A stretch of DNA of 41,453 nucleotides from Gammaproteobacteria bacterium (lineage in GTDB: Bacteria; Pseudomonadota; Gammaproteobacteria; UBA9214). Numbering within the stretch: position 1 is the stretch's first letter; every line of letters begins with the position of its first letter. Shown here in pieces: positions 13,318-22,390 of this stretch. Location: positions 1,567,724 to 1,609,176 of the forward strand of contig CP070821.1 in the NCBI GenBank assembly GCA_020344335.1, written 5' to 3'. The notes beneath the pieces were generated by a model. It saw only the letters and a program-made list of their open reading frames with translations, did no database searches and was not told where the DNA came from. A program made the translations under genes and the position numbers.

Positions 13318-14043
13318 ATGACATTTGTACGTGGCATGGCTCCGTTCTGGCTCGATCCCGCTGACCCGAAGATCGCGTTTCCTGAGGTGGAGCTGGCACT
13401 CAAGGAGCCCGATGGTTTGCTGGCTATCGGTGGGGACCTTTCCGTGCCACGCCTTCTGCAGGCCTACCGGCTGGGCATCTTTCCCTGGTACGGTCCGGGA
13501 CAGCCGATTCTCTGGTGGTCGCCGGACCCGCGCCTGGTCCTCTACCCGCAGCGACTGCATGTCTCGCGCAACCTGGCAAGGGCGCTGAGGAAAAACGTGT
13601 TTGAAGTCACCATGGATACTGCGTTCGAATCCGTTATCGATGCGTGTGCAGCTCCACGCACCAATGAAAGCGGAACCTGGATAACGACGGAGATGACGCA
13701 GGCCTATCTGGAGCTGCATCGGCAGGGGCATGCCCATTCGGTCGAGTGCTGGCAGCAGGGCCGGCTGGTTGGAGGCTTGTACGGTGTTTCTATCGGGCGT
13801 ATTTTTTTCGGGGAGTCGATGTTTTCCACGGTTAGTAATGCATCGAAAGTTGCACTTTCCAGACTGGCACGCCAGCTGGTGCAATGGGAATTTCACCTGA
13901 TCGATTGCCAGGTCCATACCAGTCACTTGGTGACGCTGGGAGCGAATTCCATGTCGCGAAACGAGTTTGTGTATGTCTTGAAGCAGGCCTGTGCGCTTCC
14001 GGGAAAGGAATCCCCGTGGGCATTCGATGGATACGGATCGTGA
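13318..14043 (+). CDS. aat: Leucyl/phenylalanyl-tRNA--protein transferase
   Basis: A 241-residue enzyme that adds Leu or Phe to proteins with N-terminal Arg or Lys, creating N-degrons for the ClpS-ClpAP pathway. The family core is plain: [40 protein letters not shown], the block [16 protein letters not shown] and the [13 protein letters not shown] region. It is neighboured by infA and, further on, by clpA and clpS, the machinery that uses its product; this clustering is classical in Gammaproteobacteria. The FemAB-like gene ends seven bases before its ATG. Confidence 0.97.
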   Translation: MTFVRGMAPFWLDPADPKIAFPEVELALKEPDGLLAIGGDLSVPRLLQAYRLGIFPWYGPGQPILWWSPDPRLVLYPQRLHVSRNLARALRKNVFEVTMDTAFESVIDACAAPRTNESGTWITTEMTQAYLELHRQGHAHSVECWQQGRLVGGLYGVSIGRIFFGESMFSTVSNASKVALSRLARQLVQWEFHLIDCQVHTSHLVTLGANSMSRNEFVYVLKQACALPGKESPWAFDGYGS

Positions 14044-14105
14044 TACCGCTACGGTGTCTGACCGCAGCAGTAAATTACGGGATTTTTCCTGGCGGACTTT
14101 CCGGG

Positions 14106-14111
14106 TATAAT
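14106..14111 (+). promoter_or_regulatory. Candidate -10 box for infA
   Basis: A perfect TATAAT lies 35 bases ahead of the infA ATG, just after the aat stop. A matching -35 is weak (a T-rich stretch near 14083), so this rests mainly on the -10 and its position. A separate promoter for infA inside this cluster would agree with its high, growth-linked expression. Confidence 0.4.
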
Positions 14112-14145
14112 GCGCCGTCTGCTAAATTCGGGATGTACAGTTTTT

Positions 14146-14364
14146 ATGGCAAAAGAAGAAAGTATCGAGATGGAAGGGACCGTGGTGGAAACCCTTCCCA
14201 ACACCATGTTCCGGGTCGAACTGGAGAACGGGCACGTGGTGACTGCACATATTTCGGGGAAAATGCGCAAGCATTACATCCGAATCCTGCGTGGAGACAA
14301 GGTGACGGTCGAACTGACGCCCTACGATCTTTCCAAGGGCAGGATTACCTACCGCGCTCGTTGA
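14146..14364 (+). CDS. infA: Translation initiation factor IF-1
   Basis: A 72-residue, single OB-fold protein that binds the A site of the 30S subunit during initiation. It matches the family almost throughout: [20 protein letters not shown], then [20 protein letters not shown] and [12 protein letters not shown] at the end. An upstream in-frame ATG at 14110 lies inside the presumed -10 region, so the ATG at 14146 is correct. The gene converges on clpA; a 7-bp hairpin (14383-14402, TTTCCTG with CAGGAAA) follows its stop and may end transcription, though it has no clear U-run. Confidence 0.98.
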   Translation: MAKEESIEMEGTVVETLPNTMFRVELENGHVVTAHISGKMRKHYIRILRGDKVTVELTPYDLSKGRITYRAR

Positions 14365-14429
14365 ACTGAAGAAACTTTCCGCTTTCCTGTTGAGTCAGGA
14401 AATCGAAACTTTCCAGTCGTGATACCGGC

Positions 14430-16688
14430 CTAGTGCTGCACGCACTCCTGATCCTCGAAGACGAATTCCAGACTGCCGTCCTGTTCACGGACGATGAGAT
14501 GCCCGCCATTCGCCAGTCTGCCAAACAGCAATTCCTCGGCTAGCGGTTTCTTGATGTGTTGCTGGATGAGGCGCGCCATTGGCCTTGCGCCCATCTTTGG
14601 ATCATAGCCGTGATCGGCAAGCCACAGTCGGGCAGAGTCATCCACCTCGATAGTGACCTGCTGGTCCTGCAACTGTGCCTCGAGTTCGAAGATAAACTTG
14701 TCGACAACTTGCGTGATAATCGTCGGGTCCAGGCTGTTGAACTGAACAATGGCATCCAGGCGGTTGCGGAATTCCGGTGTGAACAGCCGGCGTATGGCCT
14801 CCATTGCGTCGGATGAATGATCTTGCTGGGCAAAACCTATCGAGGGCCGGCTCGTTTCAATTGCACCGGCATTGGTGGTCATCACCAGGATGACATTCCT
14901 GAAATCGGCCTTGCGCCCGTTGTTATCGGTCAGGGTGCCATGGTCCATGACCTGCAGCAGCAGATTGAATACATCGGGGTGTGCCTTCTCGATTTCATCG
15001 AGCAGCAGCACTACATGCGGGTTCTTGTTAATGGCTTCGGTCAGCAATCCGCCCTGGTCATAGCCGACATAACCGGGTGGTGCACCGATCAGACGGGATA
15101 CCGTATGGCGCTCCATGTATTCGGACATGTCGAAGCGGACCAGTTCGAGACCCATGATCCGGGCCAGTTGCCGGGTCACCTCGGTCTTGCCGACGCCGGT
15201 TGGACCGGCGAACAGGTAGGACCCGATTGGCCTGTTTTCGGCGCCGAGTCCGGAACGCGACATCTTGATGGCCGATGCGAGTGTGTCAATGGCGAGGTCC
15301 TGGCCGTAAACCACCATCTTGAGGTCACGGTCAAGGTTACGCAGGGTCTCCTTGTCCGAAATGGAGACCGTCTTGGCCGGTATCCGTGCCATCTGCGCAA
15401 TGATGGCCTCGATATCGCCAATGCCGATGGTCTTCTTGCGGCGTGACGGTTTGCGCAGGCGCTGACTTGCACCGGCCTCGTCGATGACATCCACCGCCTT
15501 GTCGGGCAGGTGCCGGTCATTGATATAGCGGTCGGCAAGTTCGGCGGCGGCACGCAGTGCGCGCGGTGAATATTTCACCTTGTGATGTTCTTCAAAGCGC
15601 GAGCGCAGGCCTTTCAGTATCTCAACGGTCTCTTCTACGCTGGGTTCACTGATATCGATTTTCTGGAAGCGCCTGGACAGAGCGTGGTCTTTCTCGAAAA
15701 TGCCCCGGAACTCCTGGTAAGTAGTAGAGCCGATACATTTCAGTTCGCCCGAGGCCAGCATGGGCTTGATCAGGTTCGAGGCGTCCATCACGCCGCCGGA
15801 GGCGGCGCCTGCACCGATAATGGTGTGGATCTCGTCAATGAACAGGATGGCGCCCTCTTCATTGCGCAGCTGGGTAAGAACGGCCTTGAAGCGTTTTTCA
15901 AAATCACCACGGTACTTGGTTCCTGCGACCAGGGATCCAAGGTCGAGGGAATAGATCGTACTTCCCAGCAGGACATTGGGCACCTCGCCTTCGACGATCA
16001 TCTTTGCCAGTCCCTCGGCCAGCGCGGTCTTGCCGACCCCTGCTTCGCCCACGAACAGCGGGTTGTTTTTGCGTCTCCGGCACAGGATCTGGATGGTACG
16101 TTGTATCTCCGGGCGCCGTCCGATCAGCGGGTCGATCTTCCCCTGGGCTGCCAGCTCGTTCAGGTTGTTGGCGAATGCTTCCAGCGGTTGCTTCTGGGTA
16201 TTTCCGATTTCTGCGGCTGACTCGGTACTCTCCAGATTTTCTTCCTGCTGTTCATAGACCTTGGAGATTCCGTGGGATATATAGTTAACGACATCCAGGC
16301 GGGTGATATTCAGCTTGTTGAGGAAATAGACGGCCTGTGATTCCTGTTCGCTGAAGATGGCAACCAGCACATTGGCGCCGGTTACTTCACTGCGATCGGA
16401 CGATTGCACGTGAAACACGGCACGCTGCAATACGCGCTGGAAGCCAAGCGTCGGCTGGGTCTCGCGCGTGTCATCCTCTGACAGCAAGGGCGTAGTTTCA
16501 TCCAGGAAGCGAGCCAGCTCCTGTTTCAGTTTATCAATATCGGCGCCACAGGCACGCAATACCTCGACAGCAGAAGGATTTCCCAGCAAGGCATAGAGCA
16601 GGTGCTCGACCGTCATGAATTCATGCGATTTCTCCCGTGCCTCCTTGAAGGCAAGGTTCAGCGTGAATTCAAGTTCCTTGCTCAGCAT
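14430..16688 (-). CDS. clpA: ATP-dependent Clp protease unfoldase subunit ClpA
   Basis: A 752-residue Hsp100 unfoldase that feeds substrates to ClpP. Residues 1-145 are the double Clp-N domain that docks ClpS. The first AAA+ module has Walker A G214-EAGVGKT, and the second has GPTGVGKTEVTRQLA at about residue 495. The ClpP-binding IGF-type loop and ClpA-class spacing (no ClpB middle domain) are consistent with the length (E. coli 758). It starts 21 bases after clpS. The short acidic tail FVFEDQECVQH ends at 14430, close to the convergent infA. Confidence 0.98.
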   Translation of the reverse strand: MLSKELEFTLNLAFKEAREKSHEFMTVEHLLYALLGNPSAVEVLRACGADIDKLKQELARFLDETTPLLSEDDTRETQPTLGFQRVLQRAVFHVQSSDRSEVTGANVLVAIFSEQESQAVYFLNKLNITRLDVVNYISHGISKVYEQQEENLESTESAAEIGNTQKQPLEAFANNLNELAAQGKIDPLIGRRPEIQRTIQILCRRRKNNPLFVGEAGVGKTALAEGLAKMIVEGEVPNVLLGSTIYSLDLGSLVAGTKYRGDFEKRFKAVLTQLRNEEGAILFIDEIHTIIGAGAASGGVMDASNLIKPMLASGELKCIGSTTYQEFRGIFEKDHALSRRFQKIDISEPSVEETVEILKGLRSRFEEHHKVKYSPRALRAAAELADRYINDRHLPDKAVDVIDEAGASQRLRKPSRRKKTIGIGDIEAIIAQMARIPAKTVSISDKETLRNLDRDLKMVVYGQDLAIDTLASAIKMSRSGLGAENRPIGSYLFAGPTGVGKTEVTRQLARIMGLELVRFDMSEYMERHTVSRLIGAPPGYVGYDQGGLLTEAINKNPHVVLLLDEIEKAHPDVFNLLLQVMDHGTLTDNNGRKADFRNVILVMTTNAGAIETSRPSIGFAQQDHSSDAMEAIRRLFTPEFRNRLDAIVQFNSLDPTIITQVVDKFIFELEAQLQDQQVTIEVDDSARLWLADHGYDPKMGARPMARLIQQHIKKPLAEELLFGRLANGGHLIVREQDGSLEFVFEDQECVQH

Positions 16689-16709
16689 AGTATTACCCCT
16701 ACCGGTTGC

Positions 16710-17036
16710 TCATGCTTCTTCCATATTGCACAGCAACGGATGCTGGTGACGCCGTGAATATTCATTGACCTGTGCTACTTTGGTTTCAGCGATTTCGTGA
16801 GTATATATCCCGCATGCACCCTTTCCCTGTGTGTGTATCTGCAGCATGATTCGGGTCGCCCTTTCCCGGTCCATGCAAAACAGCTTTTCCAGTAGCATGA
16901 CAACAAATTCCATTGGCGTATAGTCGTCGTTAATCAGGAATACCTTGTACAGGGGCGGCTCCCTGGTCTCCGGTTTTGCCTCCTTGAGCGCAAGGCCGTC
17001 GTCACTGTCAAGCCTGTTTTCATCATCCATCGCCAT
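16710..17036 (-). CDS. clpS: ClpS adaptor for N-degron substrates
   Basis: A 108-residue adaptor that binds proteins with N-terminal Leu, Phe, Tyr or Trp and delivers them to ClpA. The first 28 residues are a flexible, acidic tail. The core carries the signature [20 protein letters not shown], with the Asn-Asp pair that binds the N-degron alpha-amino group, and the middle [20 protein letters not shown]. Together with clpA downstream and aat 3 kb away, the window holds the complete Leu/Phe N-degron route except clpP. Confidence 0.97.
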   Translation of the reverse strand: MAMDDENRLDSDDGLALKEAKPETREPPLYKVFLINDDYTPMEFVVMLLEKLFCMDRERATRIMLQIHTQGKGACGIYTHEIAETKVAQVNEYSRRHQHPLLCNMEEA

Positions 17037-17371
17037 AGTCGTTTGATCTGTCTGTCTGCAGCAGGAATGAACTTTGCCCGGATTGCAGTATGCTAAAAAA
17101 TCCCTTTAAAAAAACAACATACAATATATATTTATCATAGCACCAGATGCGCGGCAATAAAAACCGAACCGCTGTATCGTCAGTAAATCGGCTGAAAAAA
17201 TACATACTTGACTAGCTATCGGCTGGGAATAAACTTATAGACTATGGCCGGCAGTTAGCGGTCTCTGGGGGAGGAAGAACCGGTAATTCTTTCAAGAGGT
17301 ACCGGGGAAGCCTGTTTATTTATAACAATGGCAGATGTGTCTGTCAGGATCAAATAACAGGGTGGTTTGTT
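17037..17371. promoter_or_regulatory. Divergent clpS / csp intergenic region
   Basis: This 335-base stretch holds no gene that I can support. It is AT-rich near 17090-17160, as expected for promoters, and must drive clpS to the left and csp to the right. A TTGACT at 17208-17213 followed by AT-rich sequence near 17229-17241 could be a csp promoter, but the spacing to a good -10 is poor. If so, the csp leader would be about 130 bases long, typical of cold-shock mRNAs whose leaders fold. No specific operator could be identified. Confidence 0.4.
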
Positions 17372-17578
17372 ATGTCAGTCGGTATAGTCAAGTGGTTCAG
17401 CAATTCCAAGGGTTATGGTTTTATTTCTCCGGAAGAAGGTGGAGAAGATGTGTTCGCGCATTTTTCCGCGATCGAGATGGATGGATACAAGACACTCAAC
17501 GAAGGACAGAAAGTCGAATTTGATATCACAGACGGGCCGAAAGGTCTGCAGGCATCCAATATAAGACAAGCCGAGTAA
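17372..17578 (+). CDS. Cold-shock domain protein (CspD-like by position)
   Basis: A 68-residue, single cold-shock domain that binds single-stranded RNA or DNA. RNP1 is seen as SKGYGFI and RNP2 as DVFAHFSAI, on the usual five-strand barrel that starts [10 protein letters not shown]. In Gammaproteobacteria the gene divergent from clpS-clpA is often cspD, a stationary-phase member that inhibits replication, so position suggests this assignment, but sequence alone does not separate CspD from CspA-type proteins. An AGGGTGG stretch precedes the ATG. A strong hairpin follows the stop codon. Confidence 0.9.
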   Translation: MSVGIVKWFSNSKGYGFISPEEGGEDVFAHFSAIEMDGYKTLNEGQKVEFDITDGPKGLQASNIRQAE

Positions 17579-17617
17579 CAGAAAAGATCTGCAGCTGGCA
17601 AATTGTGCACGGCCGTG

Positions 17618-17644
17618 TTTCCCACGCCTTTCAGGCGTGGGAAA
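17618..17644. terminator. Hairpin shared by the convergent csp and icd 3' ends
   Basis: An 11-bp perfect stem (TTTCCCACGCC, 17618-17628, with GGCGTGGGAAA, 17634-17644) has a five-base loop. The icd stop codon (TGA on the minus strand, 17631-17633) lies in the loop, so the last icd codons form one arm. The plus strand after the stem is AT-rich (ATTATTT), giving a weak U-tract for csp. A separate perfect palindrome, CACGGCCGTG, lies at 17608-17617. The minus side lacks a U-run, so termination of icd here is less sure. Confidence 0.65.
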
Positions 17645-18887
17645 TTATTTCCTCGCCGAATTGCGAGCAGCTAATCCTGGTAACACCTTCCATCAGTCGA
17701 GCCAGATCGTAGGTGACTTTGTTTGCCGCAACGGCACCGGACAGTCCTTTTATTATCCTGTCGGCGGCCTCGTTCCAGCCAAGGTGGCGGAGCATCATCT
17801 CGGCAGACAGGATCAGTGAACTGGGGTTGACCTGGTCCAGGCCGGCGTAACCTGGTGCGGTACCATGGGTTGCCTCGAACAGGCCGATGTTGTCAGACAG
17901 GTTGGCCCCGGGCGCCATACCGATGCCGCCGACCTGTGCTGCCAGTGCGTCTGAAATATAATCCCCGTTGAGATTCAGTGTCGCAATCACGCTGTACTCT
18001 TCAGGGCGTAACAGTATTTGCTGCAGGAAGGCGTCCGCGATCACGTCCTTGATGATGATTTCCTTGCCGGTTACCGGGTTCTTCATGCGGCACCACGGCC
18101 CGTCATCGATTTCCTCTGCGCCGAATTCCTCCCTGGCCAGTTCGTATCCCCAGTTCTTGAAGGCACCTTCCGTGAATTTCATGATATTGCCCTTGTGCAC
18201 GAGGGTAACTGAATCACGATTCTGGTCTATGGCGTACTGGATGGCCTTGCGAACCAGACGTTTTGTCCCTTCCGAGGAAACCGGCTTGACGCCAATACTG
18301 GAGGTTTCCGGGAAACGGATTTTTTTGACGCCCATTTCCTTCTGCAGGAAGTCAATAACCTTTTTGGCTTCATCGCTACCCGCCATCCATTCGATTCCGG
18401 CATAGATGTCCTCCGAATTTTCGCGAAAGATTACCATGTCGGTTTTTTCCGGTTCTTTCAGCGGACTTGGTGTGCCAGTGAAATAACGAACCGGTCGCTG
18501 ACACAGGAACAGGTCGAGTTCCTGACGCAGTGTGACGTTGAGGGAGCGAATACCACCACCAACCGGTGTTGTCAGCGGGCCCTTGATGGCGACCAGGTAG
18601 TCACGTATTGCCGCCAGTGTTTCATCCGGCAGCCAGGTATTCTCGCCGTAGACCTCGTTGGCCTTTTCACCGGCAAAGATCTCCATCCAGGCAATGGAAC
18701 GCTTGCCGTCATAGGCACGTTCAACAACGGCATCGACAACCCGTTGCATGACCGGCGTGATATCAACCCCGATCCCGTCACCCTCGATAAACGGGATGAC
18801 CGGGTGAGCCGGTACCTGGAGTGCACCATCGCTTTTGATCCGGATCTTTTCACCCGAGTCCGGAACTGCAATCCTTTCATATGTCAT
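17631..18887 (-). CDS. icd: Isocitrate dehydrogenase, NADP-type
   Basis: A 418-residue TCA-cycle enzyme that turns isocitrate into 2-oxoglutarate, CO2 and NADPH. The substrate loop with the phosphorylatable Ser reads [17 protein letters not shown], and the metal site [12 protein letters not shown] is present. In the coenzyme site the E. coli pattern HGTAPKYAG appears as HGTAPGYAG: the Lys is Gly, but the following Tyr and the later VTYDLARLM Tyr and Arg are kept, so NADP use is likely with some change in affinity. The frame opens at 18917, but ATG 18887 follows a good GAAGGG ribosome site and matches the family, so it is preferred. It lies just downstream of an unrelated gene's terminator. 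Confidence 0.96.
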   Translation of the reverse strand: MTYERIAVPDSGEKIRIKSDGALQVPAHPVIPFIEGDGIGVDITPVMQRVVDAVVERAYDGKRSIAWMEIFAGEKANEVYGENTWLPDETLAAIRDYLVAIKGPLTTPVGGGIRSLNVTLRQELDLFLCQRPVRYFTGTPSPLKEPEKTDMVIFRENSEDIYAGIEWMAGSDEAKKVIDFLQKEMGVKKIRFPETSSIGVKPVSSEGTKRLVRKAIQYAIDQNRDSVTLVHKGNIMKFTEGAFKNWGYELAREEFGAEEIDDGPWCRMKNPVTGKEIIIKDVIADAFLQQILLRPEEYSVIATLNLNGDYISDALAAQVGGIGMAPGANLSDNIGLFEATHGTAPGYAGLDQVNPSSLILSAEMMLRHLGWNEAADRIIKGLSGAVAANKVTYDLARLMEGVTRISCSQFGEEIISHA

Positions 18888-18958
18888 GTCACTGCCCTTC
18901 TGTGTAAATAAAATCATGAACGTCTGACAAGGCGACCGGCAATTTTACCTGACCCTGC

Positions 18959-18991
18959 CCAAAAAAAGACCCCTACGGATGCAGGGGTCTT
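18959..18991 (-). terminator. Rho-independent terminator of the DUF302-like gene
   Basis: On the minus strand, AAGACCCCT, an eight-base loop and AGGGGTCTT form a 9-bp stem (18966-18991) followed by a run of seven T residues. This is a classical intrinsic terminator about 45 bases after the stop of the exported DUF302-like gene. It separates that gene from icd. Confidence 0.9.
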
Positions 18992-19034
18992 CTGTAGCGT
19001 GTGCTCTGCAGTAATGCAGAGTTAACAGCTGTTG

Positions 19035-19967
19035 TTACGGCTCTTCACCTGAAGCCTGAATCAGGGCTTCCTCGATTGCAGTGGGTGAGCACATGATCTT
19101 GAAGAAGGTGCCGCCGGTTTCGCTCGCAATCATCGGCAGATGCGGCCAGTTGATAGCGATGCGGAAGCGGGCATACAGTGCATAGGCGGTGCCGTCGGAA
19201 ACGACAATTTCATACGGCAGGTGGGCAGTGTGGCGCGGAGTGCTCTTGTCAACCCGGCTCATGACGAATGCATCACCACTGCAGTCTTCCGCGTCCTTGC
19301 CCTTCAGGGCAACACCGAAAACGGTCTCTTCCTTGCCGGGAATATCAATACGGTAGACCTTGGCAGTTGCACCCAGGCCGGCAGCCAGCGAGTCTTCAAC
19401 GGCTTTTACTGCTTCGGCCTGACTGTCGTACTCGGCCAGCGTACTCGGGTCGTCGAAATATTCCATCATGACGGTGTAATGGTACTTGCGCAGGTCCTTG
19501 GCCGTCAGGTTCTTCTCGGAACCAAAATCCGTCTCGGCACCGCAGTCTGGACATGCCAGAGCGGCCGATAATGACTTGCGGAGGTCGGCACCGTCACCGG
19601 CCATGCGGTAGGCCGCAGCCATATAGACCGGATTGGTATAGGCGACTTCTATGTTTTCCCCGTTCTTGGTGACTGAAACTCGTGCCGCTGCGCCATACGC
19701 ACCGAATTCAGACTTCGCAGCAAATGCCTTCATGGCATCATTCGTAACCACGATGACGTGAGCGTCGCTGAAGGGAGAGTACTCGCCAACGACCTCGAAA
19801 CCGGCCCCGCTGAGCTTGTTCTTGACGTCAGCGGTAACGGTGGCAACGTCACCACTGCCACTGGAGACCAGCACGAATGGCATAATGACCTCATCTGCCA
19901 GTGCGCTGCCCGTTGAATAGATAAAGAGTACTCCCGTGAAAAGTATTTTTCTTAGCAATGACACCAT
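19035..19967 (-). CDS. Exported protein with DUF302-like domain, function unknown
   Basis: A 310-residue protein with a signal peptide (residues 1-25, ending ALADE), so it is likely periplasmic. The segment from about residue 40, DVKNKLSGAGFEVVGEYSPF, resembles the DUF302 pattern, where an amphipathic helix precedes a GF-V-GE strand; I consider it a likely but unproved relative. The rest is not recognised. It has four Cys in the mature part, two as CPDC near residue 140. The start is ATG 19967, six bases after a GGAGGAG ribosome site; the upstream TTG would overlap that site. It is a single-gene unit with its own terminator and a strong ribosome site, suggesting high expression. Confidence 0.7.
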   Translation of the reverse strand: MVSLLRKILFTGVLFIYSTGSALADEVIMPFVLVSSGSGDVATVTADVKNKLSGAGFEVVGEYSPFSDAHVIVVTNDAMKAFAAKSEFGAYGAAARVSVTKNGENIEVAYTNPVYMAAAYRMAGDGADLRKSLSAALACPDCGAETDFGSEKNLTAKDLRKYHYTVMMEYFDDPSTLAEYDSQAEAVKAVEDSLAAGLGATAKVYRIDIPGKEETVFGVALKGKDAEDCSGDAFVMSRVDKSTPRHTAHLPYEIVVSDGTAYALYARFRIAINWPHLPMIASETGGTFFKIMCSPTAIEEALIQASGEEP

Positions 19968-20255
19968 TACCAACTCCTCCTCAAAAAAACATGCTGAAAC
20001 TAACGTTACGACCTGTTAGACCGTTACATTTATACATCGGGACACGGACTTGCCAGGGTCAGTTTCCCGGCGCGAAAATGAACGACGGATTATAGGGGAA
20101 TCAGTGTGTGCGTGCGAGCGTCAATATTTCAACCATCACGAGCACCGGGACCAGCGGGCTTTATCTCTGACTGCTCGTAAGAATTCAGTATGATAGAGAA
20201 TACTAAAATCATGTAAATTGTTGATATCCTTCGTTACACTTTGATATTTAATGAA

Positions 20256-20705
20256 ATGATCTGGAAACCGCATGTCACAGTCGCGGCCGTTATCGAATCC
20301 AGTGGCCGTTTTCTTCTCGTCCGCGAGCGCATCGATGGCACCTCTGTCTACAACCAGCCGGCCGGGCATCTGGAAGAAGGGGAAAGTCTGGTAACGGCCG
20401 TGATCCGGGAAACCCTCGAAGAAACCGCCTGGCATTTCGAACCCGAGTCAATCGTCGGCCTGTACCGCTGGCAGCACCCTGACAAGGACAAGACCTATCT
20501 GCGGGTGACGTTTTCCGGGTCCGCCATACGGCACGATGCAAACCGCCCGCTTGACCCGGATATCGAGGAGGTAGTGTGGATGAGTGCGGCGGGTATCCGC
20601 CGGGAATCGGTCCGGTTACGCAGTCCGATGGTACTGCGTTCAGTGGAGGATTTCCTTTCCGGCTCGCGTTACCCGCTATCCCTTTTGTCAGATATTGCAG
20701 AATGA
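20256..20705 (+). CDS. nudJ: Nudix hydrolase NudJ
   Basis: A 149-residue pyrophosphohydrolase; the E. coli relative removes phosphate from thiamine pyrophosphate precursors and nucleoside tri- or diphosphates. The Nudix box runs from G37 to about residue 59 with E43, R51-E52 and E55-E56 in place; the usual Gly near its end is Ala58. The family start WKPHVTVAAVIE and the QPAGHLEEGE region match NudJ closely. A TTG at 20241 extends the frame, but ATG 20256 fits the family. Its stop overlaps the next start by four bases (ATGA), and mnmA and hflD follow, as in E. coli. Confidence 0.93.
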   Translation: MIWKPHVTVAAVIESSGRFLLVRERIDGTSVYNQPAGHLEEGESLVTAVIRETLEETAWHFEPESIVGLYRWQHPDKDKTYLRVTFSGSAIRHDANRPLDPDIEEVVWMSAAGIRRESVRLRSPMVLRSVEDFLSGSRYPLSLLSDIAE

Positions 20706-21295
20706 TGAAAAATCTCTTTGCGTTAATCCTGTTGTTGCCTGGTGTTCCGGTAGCGAATGAATTTTTGGGTGAGGATGTAATCACGATGCCACAACCGGAG
20801 CTGTTTTCCGTCTGTTACGATCATAGCTGCACCACGGTCGTGACAGATTCCCTGTCAGTGGAGGAATGGCGGCAGGTTACCGCCGTGCTGCGGCAGCCAT
20901 ACCAGACCCCGGCAGGCGAGCGTGAAGCCATTGCAACGGCAATTGCCGGGATGGAGGAAGTAGTCGGAAGGCACACCGGCACCAGTGCAGATGCCGGTGG
21001 CAACCTGGAAGGATTCGGCAAATCTTCACAAATGGACTGCATCGATGAATCCACCAACACCAATACCTATTTACTGATGTTCGAACGTGAAGGACTGTTG
21101 CGACATCACACGGTAGTCAGCCGCTCCACCCGCTTTGGCCTGTTTGTCGGCATGCCGCATACCACCGCGGTGATCCAGGATAACGTAACACAGCAGCGCT
21201 ATGCGGTAGATTCCTGGTTTCAGGATAACGGGCAATCGCCCTATATAGAAAAGCTGGAGGTATGGAAGGCCGGTGGAGGACCCAGTGAAGGTTAA
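20702..21295 (+). CDS. Exported protein of unknown function between nudJ and mnmA
   Basis: A 197-residue protein not recognised as a known family. It begins with a signal peptide (MMKNLFALILLLPGVPVAN), so it should leave the cytoplasm. The mature part has three Cys: two in FSVCYDHSCTTV and one in SSQMDCIDEST, which could form a disulfide. The middle is helical and alanine-rich, and the C-terminal half is made of likely strands ending IEKLEVWKAGGG. The frame is open from 20576, but the ATG at 20702 overlaps the nudJ stop (ATGA) and gives the signal peptide, so it is preferred. mnmA begins 19 bases downstream. A role in the operon cannot be inferred. Confidence 0.75.
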   Translation: MMKNLFALILLLPGVPVANEFLGEDVITMPQPELFSVCYDHSCTTVVTDSLSVEEWRQVTAVLRQPYQTPAGEREAIATAIAGMEEVVGRHTGTSADAGGNLEGFGKSSQMDCIDESTNTNTYLLMFEREGLLRHHTVVSRSTRFGLFVGMPHTTAVIQDNVTQQRYAVDSWFQDNGQSPYIEKLEVWKAGGGPSEG

Positions 21296-21313
21296 GCGAA
21301 CAAACGGCAGACA

Positions 21314-22390
21314 ATGAGTCATATTATCGTCGGGCTTTCCGGCGGGGTTGATTCAGCTGTTGCTGCCCTGCTGCTCAAACAGGCTGGTCACAGGGTGACT
21401 GCTGTTTTCATGAAGAATTGGGATGAAGACGATGTCGCAGGTTATTGCCCTGCGGAAGCTGACCTGGCGGATGCACGCGAGGTGTGCGATATCATCGATA
21501 TCGAGCTGAGAACCATCAGCTTCTCATCGGAATACTGGGACCGGGTGTTTACCCAGTTTCTCGAGGAATACCGTGCCGGACGTACTCCAAATCCCGATAT
21601 AGTCTGTAACCGGGAAATCAAGTTCCGTGCCTTTCTCGACTATTGCCTTGATCTGGGTGCTGACTCCATTGCTACGGGGCACTATGCACGGCTTGGAAAA
21701 AACGAAGATTACAGGTTGTTGCGGGGCAAGGATCGCAACAAGGACCAGACCTATTTCCTGCATACCCTGGACCAGTCACAGCTTGCAAGGACCCGGTTCC
21801 CGATCGGTCACCTGGGCAAGTAGCGAGTCCGCGTAATCGCGGAAGAGAACGGTTTTCCAAATCATGCGAAAAAAGACAGCACCGGTATCTGTTTCATCGG
21901 TGAACGCAAATTCAGCGATTTTCTTGCTCAATACCTGCCAAAGCTGCCTGGCGAAATACGCACGCTGGATGATGAGCTTGTCGGCATGCATCAGGGTCTC
22001 ATGTTCTATACGCTGGGACAGCGCCACGGGCTGGGTATTGGCGGCAAAAAAGATACAAGCGGTGCAGCATGGTACGTGGCGCGCAAGGAACTGGATAGCA
22101 ACATACTGCGCGTGGTACAGGGCGTGGATCACCCGGCACTGTTCAGTAAAAACCTGGTTGCACGCCGGCCGCACTGGATCTCGGGCAGTCGCCCTGAGAT
22201 GCCGCTATCCTGCACGGCACGTATACGCCACCTTCAGGAGGACCAGCCCTGCACGGTCACCTTTGGCAGCAATAACGAGTGTCTTGTTGAATTTCGCCAA
22301 CCACAGCGTGCCGTGACGCCGGGCCAGTCCGTGGTGTTTTACGATGGCGAGGAATGTCTTGGTGGCGGAATCATAGAGCGGTCAACGTGA
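21314..22390 (+). pseudogene. mnmA: tRNA-specific 2-thiouridylase MnmA, interrupted by in-frame TAG
   Basis: MnmA puts sulfur on U34 of tRNAs for Lys, Glu and Gln. The reading is full length (358 sense codons plus one internal TAG) and in a single frame, but codon 170 (21821-21823) is TAG. Before it are the PP-loop SGGVDS (residues 9-14) and the first catalytic Cys98 in [12 protein letters not shown]. After it, without any shift, come the second catalytic Cys193 in DSTGICFIGER and the C-terminal TPGQSVVFYDGEECLGGGII. The stop falls in a variable position before RVRVIA, where relatives have Thr, Ser, Pro or Gln. Everything else appears intact, so this is a very recent nonsense mutation, a sequence error, or a readthrough site. 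TAG ends rarA, trxB and purB nearby, so general reassignment is unlikely. Its stop overlaps the hflD start. Confidence 0.8.

Noticed and set aside
14371..14414. Short direct repeat GAAACTTTCC around the hairpin after infA
   Set aside because: Two 10-base copies are too little to support a mobile or regulatory element.
21821..21823. Genome-wide amber reassignment
   Set aside because: TAG ends rarA, trxB and purB normally, so the mnmA TAG is a local matter.
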